A DNA stretch of 64,000 nucleotides from the NCBI RefSeq assembly GCF_000024005.1, contig NC_013132.1:8302001-8366000 (forward strand), in the 5' to 3' direction. This document shows positions 27,966-36,423 of this stretch, in pieces. The position numbers and the translations under genes are program-made. This stretch comes from Chitinophaga pinensis DSM 2588 (GTDB taxonomy: Bacteria; Bacteroidota; Bacteroidia; Chitinophagales; Chitinophagaceae). Position 1 is the first letter of the stretch. Every line of letters starts with the position of its first letter. Below the pieces are notes generated by a model. The model was not told the DNA's origin and did no database searches. It saw only the letters and a list, made by a program, of their open reading frames with translations.

Positions 27966-30806
27966 TTACTCCGTCTTTTTCCCAAATTTCCTGGGGTAAA
28001 AGGCCACTGACAACATAAAATATTGTTGCAATACGTTACTCCTGCTTTCGGAAAGCATGTTCTTATCCCCTGTCACAATAAAGCCCTTATTCTGGTGCAA
28101 CAGATCGAGTGCTGATAAACGCAGTTCCAGATTATTTGCCGGTAACATCCGGTAAGCGGTAGTGGCATTCCATACCAGATATGTATTCGGTTGTGATGTA
28201 GAAGCTGTAATCCTGTTCAGGTTGATGTTACTGCCAACGGTTAATCTCCGGGTACAGGAGACGCGGGTTCCCAGGATGGTCGTCCAGAAATCGCTGCTAT
28301 AGGAATTAGTGCTGATACTACTTGTCTGCTTTGATGCGTAATGATAATAGTACTGCTGCAGTTCAACGATGCAATAATCGCGAAAGGCATAAAACAGTCT
28401 TAACCCACTGTTATTAGTAAAGACCTTTGAGGAATACCAGATATTATTGATACTATTGGGAATCCTGCTAAAATTAAAAGCCGTATTGAATTTTAACTGT
28501 AGCTGGCTCCCTCCTATTTTATAAGCCCGTTGCGCACTCCCGCTGATATTCGCAAAGCGGTAACCATTCACATTAATCGTGTAATGTCGTGTTCGTCCGA
28601 GGCTGTCTGTGATCGTGCTATCGGAGAAATAATGATTGATCGTACCGTATGAAAGAGCCAGTCCATAGCGAAAGTCGTTATTAGACATATAGTTGCTCCT
28701 GCTGTATTCATAGGTGATACTTCTCTTATCAAAAGGTTTTAAGCGATCATTTCCCAATGACAGATAATAAGCCACCGCACTATCTACCAAGGGATACAAC
28801 TGGTTCACATCAGGATAACCTGCTTCCTTTCTGACGTAGAGGTTGTGCGTCTCATGGTAGTGACCGTCATTATAGTGATCATAGGTGACGGCACCCACAG
28901 GAATGAATTTCGCATATCGCCTGGTAAATTGCTGAAACAAGGCGGATGATTTATTCTGCTGATACAGGAATTGTTCTCTGAAAGTGAATTGAATACTCAG
29001 GTGTTTTGTGTACCGGTTGGAAAGAATCTTAACGAATTCCTTCTTTAATTTCAAAGCAGGCAGTTCATTGATGGCTGTAAATGTGCTGTTATTGGTCAGG
29101 TAATTATTGAGCAGGTATTTTCCCGTAGCGCTATCCCTGTCCTGTACCCTGCTCTCTGCATCACGTTTATTGAAGTCCAGGTTATTGCTGGCAGAAAACT
29201 GTATAAAGGACGAACGGTTGAAAAGAAGCCGGAAAAGGTCATCAGCAGCCAGATAGGTTTTATGGTTAACATTATCCTCCTTGTTATCATACCGCCGTTC
29301 TGTTCTTATATAAACGTCACTATCCGCCACGGCAAAGAATGCATTGTTAACCGCGCGTACATTCTGAAGATGTGTGATATCCAGGGTATACTTTGCAGAC
29401 ACTGCCTTATCTCCGGAGCTTGCTTTTTTACCATAATAGTCGTCCCCTACAGAAAAAGAGAGCTGGTGCCTCGACTCGTCATTGGAATTACTGTTAATAT
29501 TGCCGCTTTTCTTTTCTCCTGCAGCGTTAAATATCCCGCTAACATTTTCAATGCTCCCGTTCACTTTTCCATATACCACATCTGCATCTATTACAAAGTT
29601 ATTATGGTCGTTCTTTTTCTTATAATCCAATGCCGCTTTGTGTAAAGACCTGCGCTCATTATTAACGGCGGTATCCAGCTGTAATTGCGAACTTTCATTC
29701 AGCAGATAATTCAGGGTACTGGTATTACTGGCTACAGTGGAATAGTTACTGTTAAAAAAATAGTCGGCATTCAACTGATTTAACTCTTTCGCATTTGGCT
29801 TAAGGCTAAAATCCTTTTTGAACATCCCTCCTATCGCTCCTGGGCGGTTCTCACCCGCGATATTGAAATCCGGCTGGTATTCGATATCTGTCCCGCTGCC
29901 TTTAAAGGTGCTGTTACGCATAATCGTGTTGGCATCCGTAGCAATCTTATTCACATTATTCGCATTCGCTACGATCGCCATCTGGATAGACGGCGTAAAG
30001 GCATTTAAAGCCAAATCCGCCTCATAATGTTTCTCAGGGGCATATCCGGCGGCCACCTTCCCGAAATGCCCGGAATGACGTCCATTCTTGAGTTTAATGT
30101 TGATTTCGGTGATAGAATCGATCTGATTCTTTTTATCCGCATCTACCTGATACACCTGGATCTTCTGAACGGCATCTTTGGAAATATTCTGAATGGCTAT
30201 TTTTGCATCTCCGGAGAAAAATGACTTTCCGTCCACTTTCAGGCTTTTGATCTCCTTGCCGTTGACCGTAATCGTCCCGTCTGCCCATACAATCACTCCC
30301 GGGAGTTTCTTTAACAGGTCTTCCACTACTGCGTTTTTTTCCAGGGCAAAAGCATCTGAGTTAAACTCCAGGGTATCACCATTCATCCTTACCGGTACAA
30401 CAGCTTTGACCACTACTTCCCGTAAGTCAACGGGGTCTTCGGCAGACCGTCTTTCCAGCTGGTAATTTGCCAGAAACGAACCGGCACCCTGGGGTACCAC
30501 CAATGGTGCATACCGCAGCCGATAACCCGTCTGCGAAACAATTACATACAGGTCGGTTACCAGTGGAAGCCCTACAAAATGATAACGACCGAAGTTGTTC
30601 GTCAGCTGATAGGCCAACAACGAGGAATCCTGTTGCCGGTATACGGCAATCGTGGCAGATTTCAAATTGATACGAAAAGCCGAATCCCTGACCACTCCTT
30701 CCACATCCCGGACCCGCGAGGTATCCTGTGCACGCCCCTGTAATGATAACAGGAAGCATACCAGTGATAGTATCCAGCCGATATGTGTACCGGATTTAAA
30801 GGCCAT
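27966..30806 (-). CDS. Outer-membrane beta-barrel (TonB-receptor-like) protein
   Basis: A 946-residue outer-membrane protein: signal peptide (1-26, ending GRAQ), a carboxypeptidase-regulatory-like domain (about 28-115), a plug-like domain (about 120-230, NAVVEDLLKKLPGVIVWADG then VDGKSFFSGDAKIA), and a long barrel (230-946). It belongs to the outer membrane beta-barrel family that resembles TonB-dependent receptors. Its start overlaps the end of the upstream beta-propeller gene by 11 nt, so the two are translationally coupled; it is the last gene of the operon. It may import or present the product made upstream. Confidence 0.85.
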   Translation of the reverse strand: MAFKSGTHIGWILSLVCFLLSLQGRAQDTSRVRDVEGVVRDSAFRINLKSATIAVYRQQDSSLLAYQLTNNFGRYHFVGLPLVTDLYVIVSQTGYRLRYAPLVVPQGAGSFLANYQLERRSAEDPVDLREVVVKAVVPVRMNGDTLEFNSDAFALEKNAVVEDLLKKLPGVIVWADGTITVNGKEIKSLKVDGKSFFSGDAKIAIQNISKDAVQKIQVYQVDADKKNQIDSITEINIKLKNGRHSGHFGKVAAGYAPEKHYEADLALNAFTPSIQMAIVANANNVNKIATDANTIMRNSTFKGSGTDIEYQPDFNIAGENRPGAIGGMFKKDFSLKPNAKELNQLNADYFFNSNYSTVASNTSTLNYLLNESSQLQLDTAVNNERRSLHKAALDYKKKNDHNNFVIDADVVYGKVNGSIENVSGIFNAAGEKKSGNINSNSNDESRHQLSFSVGDDYYGKKASSGDKAVSAKYTLDITHLQNVRAVNNAFFAVADSDVYIRTERRYDNKEDNVNHKTYLAADDLFRLLFNRSSFIQFSASNNLDFNKRDAESRVQDRDSATGKYLLNNYLTNNSTFTAINELPALKLKKEFVKILSNRYTKHLSIQFTFREQFLYQQNKSSALFQQFTRRYAKFIPVGAVTYDHYNDGHYHETHNLYVRKEAGYPDVNQLYPLVDSAVAYYLSLGNDRLKPFDKRSITYEYSRSNYMSNNDFRYGLALSYGTINHYFSDSTITDSLGRTRHYTINVNGYRFANISGSAQRAYKIGGSQLQLKFNTAFNFSRIPNSINNIWYSSKVFTNNSGLRLFYAFRDYCIVELQQYYYHYASKQTSSISTNSYSSDFWTTILGTRVSCTRRLTVGSNINLNRITASTSQPNTYLVWNATTAYRMLPANNLELRLSALDLLHQNKGFIVTGDKNMLSESRSNVLQQYFMLSVAFYPRKFGKKTE

Positions 30807-32052
30807 TTTTCAACTTCATTTCAATAATGACAGGATTTCCTTTGGAGTTCCCTGATGACAGGTATGTCTTTAGTGCCGGGTCAGATTTCCACAATTTCTG
30901 TTTATCTGTTTTAATGGCATTGAACAGCTGAAATGCTGCCACTTCGTTGTATACGTAACCTTTATTAATCGTTCCGATCCCATTGTTGGCAATAGGCAGA
31001 AAATAAGACTGCTTATCCGGTGTAATGGCGTCGAAGGAGTATAAGGTCTGGCTGGTTAATGAATATAAGTAATAGTTTGAAAGGGATACCGTATTGGTCG
31101 CATATTCCAGGAATAACAGCAGATAACTATCGTAGGTACCTACACAACTCACTTTTGTAATAATGCGTTTCCCGCTGAGGTAATAGTCTGTACTATCGAT
31201 ATCGTTAAATACTTTTTTGTTGTTAAACACTTGAGCCTCCGGAACCATGGCAGCAGGGAAGATAAACTGATAGCTGGATACTTTCAGGGAATCGTCTATC
31301 AGCCGCAGCGTGTAGTCCAGGTAACGGCTCCAGGAAGATGCCGTCGCCATAGACGCATTATAGTCAAATCCTCTATAGGCATTCCGCTTTAAGAAACGAT
31401 CATCCGGATCTACAGGAAGTATTCCTCCTGTGATCGTATCGAAATTATGCAGCAGATAAAAATAGCTTGGTTCTTTATAATGCGTTTCCAGTTTACTTTC
31501 CGGGAAGAAATTATTGGAACACAAAAAGGTATTGGCTGATACCGCAAAGAACTGATCACTCAGGCCAGTCGTAAATGCGGGCAAGGCTTGTTTTTTCTTC
31601 ACTTTTCCATCCGCAGCAAATACCACCAGCCAATGACTGTTTTTACGATAGTTATGATATACTACATTGATTTCATCGTTTGTCTTATTCAGCTGGAACC
31701 GGCTCAATACATTGTATTTATCGGCAGTCCAGTCATCGACAGGTAATTCACGGATTTTGCTGATATACTTTCCTTGTTTACTGAAGATATAAATGGCCTT
31801 CGTGTCATAATCGAAAAAAACAAAGTAATTGTCGCTTACCTGCAGGTGACTGATAAATCCGAATATGCTTTCTTTTTTTGTCTCAAGTGGTATATATCTC
31901 ACTGAATCACAGAAATCAGCCACATTACCGCCCATGGCATCCCTCGGACTGACCCTGATGCTGGTGAGTTCCTCTGATCTGTTATTTTGCTGTGCCTGAC
32001 CCTGGTGGATAATACTGAGTGAGAAGATCAGCAGTAACAGACAGGTCTTCAT
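30796..32052 (-). CDS. Six-bladed beta-propeller protein
   Basis: Exported beta-propeller of the Bacteroidota 6-bladed family (DUF5128-like). I use Met18 of the longer frame (32052) because a clean signal peptide, KTCLLLLIFSLSI...GQAQ, starts there; the ATG at 32103 would instead overlap the upstream stop by 4 nt. Motifs: CDSVRYIPLETKKESIFGFI, DYDTKAIYIFSKQGKYISKI and GTINKGYVYNE. It is homologous in layout to the lipoprotein propeller at 34577-35791 in the same operon. Probably faces the outer surface or periplasm and binds a ligand; no enzyme motif is seen. Confidence 0.8.
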   Translation of the reverse strand: MKTCLLLLIFSLSIIHQGQAQQNNRSEELTSIRVSPRDAMGGNVADFCDSVRYIPLETKKESIFGFISHLQVSDNYFVFFDYDTKAIYIFSKQGKYISKIRELPVDDWTADKYNVLSRFQLNKTNDEINVVYHNYRKNSHWLVVFAADGKVKKKQALPAFTTGLSDQFFAVSANTFLCSNNFFPESKLETHYKEPSYFYLLHNFDTITGGILPVDPDDRFLKRNAYRGFDYNASMATASSWSRYLDYTLRLIDDSLKVSSYQFIFPAAMVPEAQVFNNKKVFNDIDSTDYYLSGKRIITKVSCVGTYDSYLLLFLEYATNTVSLSNYYLYSLTSQTLYSFDAITPDKQSYFLPIANNGIGTINKGYVYNEVAAFQLFNAIKTDKQKLWKSDPALKTYLSSGNSKGNPVIIEMKLKNGL

Positions 32053-32099
32053 TCTTCGATTTTTCCGGTTAATAGGACAATCCATGGTAGCTGTGCTGT

Positions 32100-33581
32100 T
32101 CAAGGTTTTAAATTATCATAAAGTAGCATCTTATCACTATATAAGACGGGTTGTATTTCCATTGTCTTATGCAGACCCAGTTGCTTAATCAATTGCGTGG
32201 TGTTATAATCTTTCAGCTTGTCTGGCGTGGCGACCAGCACGATGCGTTTGTTTTTAAAAACGTCTATATTCAAATAATCCAACACAAGGTCCAGCGTATA
32301 GTACCGGATGTTCTTCTCTGCATAAAAATTTTCTTTCACGCCCAGTTCCCATATCGGATCATAAGGATGACAGTTATTTTCAAATATGAGATACACCTCC
32401 TCAGATCTGCATTTGCGATGAATATAATAGGTAAGGTCTTTGTCAGAAGCGCCGGGTAACTTACGGGTTAAGCAGGTTAATGCGACGAGGTTGTAAATAC
32501 CAAAAACAACCATCAGCGACACCGCTCCTTTTGTGGCAAAGAAGCCTTTTTGCTTTTCCAGGAACACAATAACCGTCAGCAACAGATAAGGGATGAAGTG
32601 CATCAATGGGAACATAAACCGGGTTTCCTTATGGGGAACGATCAGGTGTCCGATGATGAAAGGAACGATTATCCAGAGTAGTATGTTTTTGTAATCAATG
32701 CATAAAATTGCTAAGCCCAGCATTGCAAAAACAGCCACTCCCCATCCCATATCAGAGAACAGCATCCACAGGTAACTGAGTACCGTCATTGTACCAAACT
32801 CGGAAGCCCTGTCATGGACAATATTGACAAGAAAATACTGGTAAGCGGCGAATACAAATTTATTGTACAGCCAGCGGTCCGTGAGTACTTCGAGTAACAG
32901 TGGAATAATAAGTATCGAAATGTAAATCAACATCTCCCTGCCCTTCTCTCTCTTTACAAACAGCATCCAACCGATCACGCCCAGCACACAAAATGCAGAC
33001 TGAAAGCGGATCGTGAAAGCCAGTCCCAGAAAAAAGGCACTGGCATATATCAAACGGCGCTGTTTGTCTTTCTCTTTGCTGTAGCCTGCCATTAACAGGG
33101 ATACTGTCATCAGCAGACACATGGCGCTCCAGTTCTCAGCAGAGAAACGTACACTAAGATATGGGAAAAACCATATAAAAAAAGTAGCCAGCAGGAAAAA
33201 CAGCTGGTGTCCATTGCCGGCTGGAACTGACTTAACCGATACTTTATAAAAAAAGTACTTACATGGCAGGATCAGCAGTACGGATAGCAACCTTAATACA
33301 AACGCCAGGATATAGGGATCTTTTATGTTCAGTACATAACAGCTCCTGCATATAAGGAATGCGATAAATGGCTGAATGCCCGACCTGATACCAGCCTGAT
33401 ATTCCCATGCCAGGGTCTTTACATCAGACAATCCCATTTTAAAAAATGCAAATTCGATTATCTGATAATGTTCATCATAGTGGTAGTATCCTTTGCTAAT
33501 CCAGGCAGTGATCCCATATAATAACAGGGCCAATACAGGAATGACTCTGTTTATAAGCCATGGTGGCATTGCGACAGACAT
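32100..33581 (-). CDS. GT22-like integral-membrane mannosyltransferase
   Basis: A 493-residue protein with about ten membrane helices. The first periplasmic loop reads YYHYDEHYQIIEFAFFKMG then LAWEYQAGIRSGIQPFI, which matches the acidic-loop and WEY...RS.I.P pattern of GT22 (Alg9/PIG-B-like) glycosyltransferases that use polyprenyl-phosphate sugars. A C-terminal soluble domain (about 390-493) follows. Its start shares one base with the DUF1573 stop (TAATG), showing coupling. The acceptor may be a protein or glycan of this operon; the sugar is not known. Confidence 0.7.
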   Translation of the reverse strand: MSVAMPPWLINRVIPVLALLLYGITAWISKGYYHYDEHYQIIEFAFFKMGLSDVKTLAWEYQAGIRSGIQPFIAFLICRSCYVLNIKDPYILAFVLRLLSVLLILPCKYFFYKVSVKSVPAGNGHQLFFLLATFFIWFFPYLSVRFSAENWSAMCLLMTVSLLMAGYSKEKDKQRRLIYASAFFLGLAFTIRFQSAFCVLGVIGWMLFVKREKGREMLIYISILIIPLLLEVLTDRWLYNKFVFAAYQYFLVNIVHDRASEFGTMTVLSYLWMLFSDMGWGVAVFAMLGLAILCIDYKNILLWIIVPFIIGHLIVPHKETRFMFPLMHFIPYLLLTVIVFLEKQKGFFATKGAVSLMVVFGIYNLVALTCLTRKLPGASDKDLTYYIHRKCRSEEVYLIFENNCHPYDPIWELGVKENFYAEKNIRYYTLDLVLDYLNIDVFKNKRIVLVATPDKLKDYNTTQLIKQLGLHKTMEIQPVLYSDKMLLYDNLKP

Positions 33582-33967
33582 TATATAAAGCGGCCTCTGA
33601 CAACAATGCCCACCGGTTCTTTCATTTCCTTAAACCGGATGAATGATTTCTTCCTGATCGACCCTTTAGGAGGATTATCCACTTTGTATGTAATGATACC
33701 CTTCTCATTCGGATAAATCACCTTTTCGCGGGGCGATGCTGTAAAGCAGGAGCATTCATTATTAATCTCAAGGATTGTCAGCGGCTCCTTTGAGACGTTG
33801 ATAAACATAATAAGACCTACATAAGGTTTATTGGCAGGTAAATTATTAAAGTTGACTTCCGTCATTAAAAATTTGGCCTTTCCGATTATTTTTGGATCTG
33901 ACTTTTTCTGTGCGGTTACGGCCAGCGACCATAACATCATGAGTAAGCATGTATATAAGGGCTTCAT
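33581..33967 (-). CDS. DUF1573 protein
   Basis: A short exported protein (128 residues) with signal peptide 1-19 (ending AVTAQ) and a single Ig-like DUF1573 domain: LTILEINNECSCFTASPREK, then YPNEKGIITYKVDN and KSFIRF. DUF1573 proteins are frequent in Bacteroidota beside exported small proteins and thioredoxin-like genes; their role is unsettled. It is joined by one-base overlaps to both neighbours, so all three genes are translated as a unit. Two close cysteines (ECSC) may be metal-binding or disulfide-forming. Confidence 0.85.
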   Translation of the reverse strand: MKPLYTCLLMMLWSLAVTAQKKSDPKIIGKAKFLMTEVNFNNLPANKPYVGLIMFINVSKEPLTILEINNECSCFTASPREKVIYPNEKGIITYKVDNPPKGSIRKKSFIRFKEMKEPVGIVVRGRFI

Positions 33968-34584
33968 TAGATCTTTTTTAAGAAATCAGCAATATATTCA
34001 GGTACATCCTTTACCGGGAAGAAAAAACGGTCAGCTTTTAATGCCGGGTCAAGTGTGAAGAGGTAAGGGCTGATCGCACTTTCAGCAGGGAACGGCAGAC
34101 GGCCACAGGTGTAAATACGGCTAGTGAAATTGATTTTCTGAAAATGGAACTTCCGGGCTGCATTGCTGGTAAAATTACCTAATACAACAATCTGTGTCTT
34201 TGCTGTATCGACAGGTATCCGTTTGAATGCGACAAAGATGGAATCAATACAATCGCCACAATATCGATCGTCTATTCTAAGAAAAAGATTGGTCTTGCCT
34301 TCATCTATCAGGGAATAGATATTCATAGAGTCTTTTCCTGACCAGACCATAAAGTCCTGTGGTACCTGCCCTCCGTCGCTAATCCTGGCATTCTCTCCAG
34401 CGGCATGGACCTCGTGGGCCAGGATCTCCTCCCTTGTCAGATTAGCATGGTGATGGTCGTGCATTTTTTCAGCAAAAGGCAGATCTGCCAGTTCGATATT
34501 GTTCGCCCTCATCAGGAGATTAAGGTATAGCAATAAGCCGGCGGACATGACTATTGTCAGAATGAGAATATTACGATTACTCAT
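33967..34584 (-). CDS. Membrane-anchored thioredoxin-like protein
   Basis: A 205-residue protein with an N-terminal anchor (residues 5-24) and a His-rich stretch (EKMHDHHHANL). Residues 98-125 carry TNLFLRIDDRYCGDCIDSIF, with C109-x-x-C112 placed as in thioredoxin-fold proteins. The CGDC pair suggests a periplasmic thiol redox role, perhaps on the six-cysteine protein encoded upstream. The start overlaps the beta-propeller stop by 8 nt. The family is not certain because the fold is inferred from one motif and length. Confidence 0.6.
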   Translation of the reverse strand: MSNRNILILTIVMSAGLLLYLNLLMRANNIELADLPFAEKMHDHHHANLTREEILAHEVHAAGENARISDGGQVPQDFMVWSGKDSMNIYSLIDEGKTNLFLRIDDRYCGDCIDSIFVAFKRIPVDTAKTQIVVLGNFTSNAARKFHFQKINFTSRIYTCGRLPFPAESAISPYLFTLDPALKADRFFFPVKDVPEYIADFLKKI

Positions 34585-35791
34585 GTTTTAACTTTATAAG
34601 TGCCAGCACAACAGTTTCAGGATTCTGAGAGATCTGGTTTAACAGTTCCTTCTTTTTACCGACAATTTTCAAGCTGTCTATTTCCTTCGTTTCACGCATA
34701 ATTTCGAGGTCGTCCAGCATACGTTGGTTATCCACCTGCGTAATAAGTTCATTGCTTGTTATGCAATAGTTCGGACCAGCTGTTACATAAATATTATCAA
34801 AGTCATTCTTGAATCCATTGCCTGATACCGTATGGTCTGTTTTCAAATCGTAATAATAATTCAGGATCCGTCCTCCTTTAACCGTGTATTCACCCAGAAT
34901 AAACCTGTCTGTGATAAGGGGTATTTCATCATTGGCGCAGGAGCTGGACCTGGCTGTCAGGTATTGATCAGGTGTGTGGGCCGTGTAAATGCCACGTCTG
35001 GAATAGTTATTAGAGTTGTAGTCGTAAACAGCGAAGTTCTTCAGAAGATGTTCTTTCGCATCCAGCTGAAGGATGGTATCAATGTAAGGAGATTGAAAAT
35101 AAACTTCGTGACTGGCTGCATTAACGCGGAAATATACACTGGGATTGGGCATCGTAAAATTGGGATTACGAATGGTATTAAACCAACCCTTTACAAATAA
35201 ACCGGTGCTATCCAACAGACACAAACGGTAGTTATGAAAAGGTTCTTCTTTTTCAACACGGTCTATCTCCCGGTAACATAAAAAGCCGTCGTCTATTTTC
35301 TGCACAAATGAAAAGTATCCTTTGGCAAGTTGCATCTTCTGCAGGTATTTTCCATTCTTATCAAAAGAATAAACCTGGTTCTGGTTTGCGCTGTACACAT
35401 ACAGAACACCTTTTTCAGCATCAACAGATACATCTTCGATAGAATATGGCGCTGTCGGAGAATCCAGGTCACGGAATATTTTCGCAAGCTGATTCCCCTG
35501 CTTATCAAATATGTAAATTCCTTTTGAAAGGTTTTTGTCAAAGACTACGATATGATCCTGTAAAGGAAGGATTTTGGTGATCTTGCCGATCAGCTCATTT
35601 GAATCCAGTTTCAGGGATATGTAACCAATCGAGTCTCCGAATTCACTCAATCGCAATCCATCTACGTGCTTGAACGAACTTATCTTTGAATTGGGCCGGA
35701 TGATGGTTCCGTTTTCTTTTGCTTCCTTGCCCGCGCAGGATATTGAGAAGACTGCAAAACAAGCAACGACGAGTATATGCAAACACTTCAT
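34577..35791 (-). CDS. Six-bladed beta-propeller lipoprotein
   Basis: A 404-residue lipoprotein; lipobox FSISCAGK puts the lipidated Cys near residue 20. The propeller shows LRLSEFGDSIGYISLKLDSN, VFDKNLSKGIYIFDKQGNQL and QNQVYSFDKNGKYLQKM, the family signature that recurs in the gene at 30796. A helical tail (about 365-404) ends the protein. It lies directly downstream of the small Ser/Gly-rich protein gene, separated by a hairpin, and overlaps the thioredoxin-like gene. This supports a role in surface display or binding of that small protein. Confidence 0.8.
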   Translation of the reverse strand: MKCLHILVVACFAVFSISCAGKEAKENGTIIRPNSKISSFKHVDGLRLSEFGDSIGYISLKLDSNELIGKITKILPLQDHIVVFDKNLSKGIYIFDKQGNQLAKIFRDLDSPTAPYSIEDVSVDAEKGVLYVYSANQNQVYSFDKNGKYLQKMQLAKGYFSFVQKIDDGFLCYREIDRVEKEEPFHNYRLCLLDSTGLFVKGWFNTIRNPNFTMPNPSVYFRVNAASHEVYFQSPYIDTILQLDAKEHLLKNFAVYDYNSNNYSRRGIYTAHTPDQYLTARSSSCANDEIPLITDRFILGEYTVKGGRILNYYYDLKTDHTVSGNGFKNDFDNIYVTAGPNYCITSNELITQVDNQRMLDDLEIMRETKEIDSLKIVGKKKELLNQISQNPETVVLALIKLKHE

Positions 35792-35834
35792 AGCTATATT
35801 ATATTGGGTAAAGTTCCAGGTATATTTGAGAAGA

Positions 35835-35867
35835 ACGCTTAAGGCATGTTATACATGCCTCAAGCGT
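35835..35867 (-). terminator. Hairpin between small-protein gene and propeller gene
   Basis: ACGCTTAAGGCATG pairs with CATGCCTCAAGCGT (14 bp, one mismatch) around a 5-nt loop. On the minus strand it follows the small-protein stop by 26 nt and is followed only by a weak U-rich stretch, so it may attenuate rather than stop transcription. Confidence 0.65.
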
Positions 35868-35893
35868 ATTAAAGATGTAATAAAGCAGTCAGC

Positions 35894-36349
35894 TTAGTTG
35901 GAAGTACCACCACCTGTACCACCACCGGATTGGGAAGTAGAGCAGGCATAAGCGCTACAATGGTCGCCGCTGTTGCTGGAAGACTTACAGGTATTTTCAA
36001 TACCGGAGAAGCTGTAAGTTTCATAGGAAATGCTACCTCCAGGGCTGGTACCGGCAGAACCGCTTACAGAGATTTTTCTTTTTACAGTACAGGTACAATG
36101 CGATGGATTGTCTCTGTTGTAAGTCGCAGTAGTGATAGTCGCGGTAGGACAAGCTGTAGGAACCGGATCACTACCGGAATCACCACCGCTGCTACCTGAA
36201 GAAGAACCATTGGAAGATCCTGTCTGTGCCAGAACGGATTGGCTCAGATGAATGGTGGGCAAACCATAATCAAGCAGCGCAAGGTGCAGATTGGTGATCA
36301 GCAAAAAGCAAGCTGCCAGAATCGCAAGGTACTTTGTTACTTTTTTCAT
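35894..36349 (-). CDS. Small exported Ser/Gly-rich six-cysteine protein
   Basis: A 151-residue protein of no family I can name with confidence. A hydrophobic export segment (7-35) ends in SQSVLAQ, a long leader reminiscent of NVEALA-type precursors of Bacteroidota. The mature part begins with a Ser/Gly-rich linker (TGSSNGSSSGSSGGDSGSD, 43-61), then a core with six Cys (67, 85, 87, 121, 131, 136), and a Gly-rich tail (SGGGTGGGTSN). Ser/Thr density and paired Cys suit an O-glycosylated, disulfide-bonded secreted peptide. Its neighbours (glycosyltransferases, thioredoxin-like, propellers) fit this reading. Confidence 0.7.
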   Translation of the reverse strand: MKKVTKYLAILAACFLLITNLHLALLDYGLPTIHLSQSVLAQTGSSNGSSSGSSGGDSGSDPVPTACPTATITTATYNRDNPSHCTCTVKRKISVSGSAGTSPGGSISYETYSFSGIENTCKSSSNSGDHCSAYACSTSQSGGGTGGGTSN

Positions 36350-36423
36350 TTTTTGGCTTTATTTGGTTGAGGAATTGTTATCCCGGCGTTGGGTTTATTT
36401 GCCGGAATTAGGTTCTGATAAGG

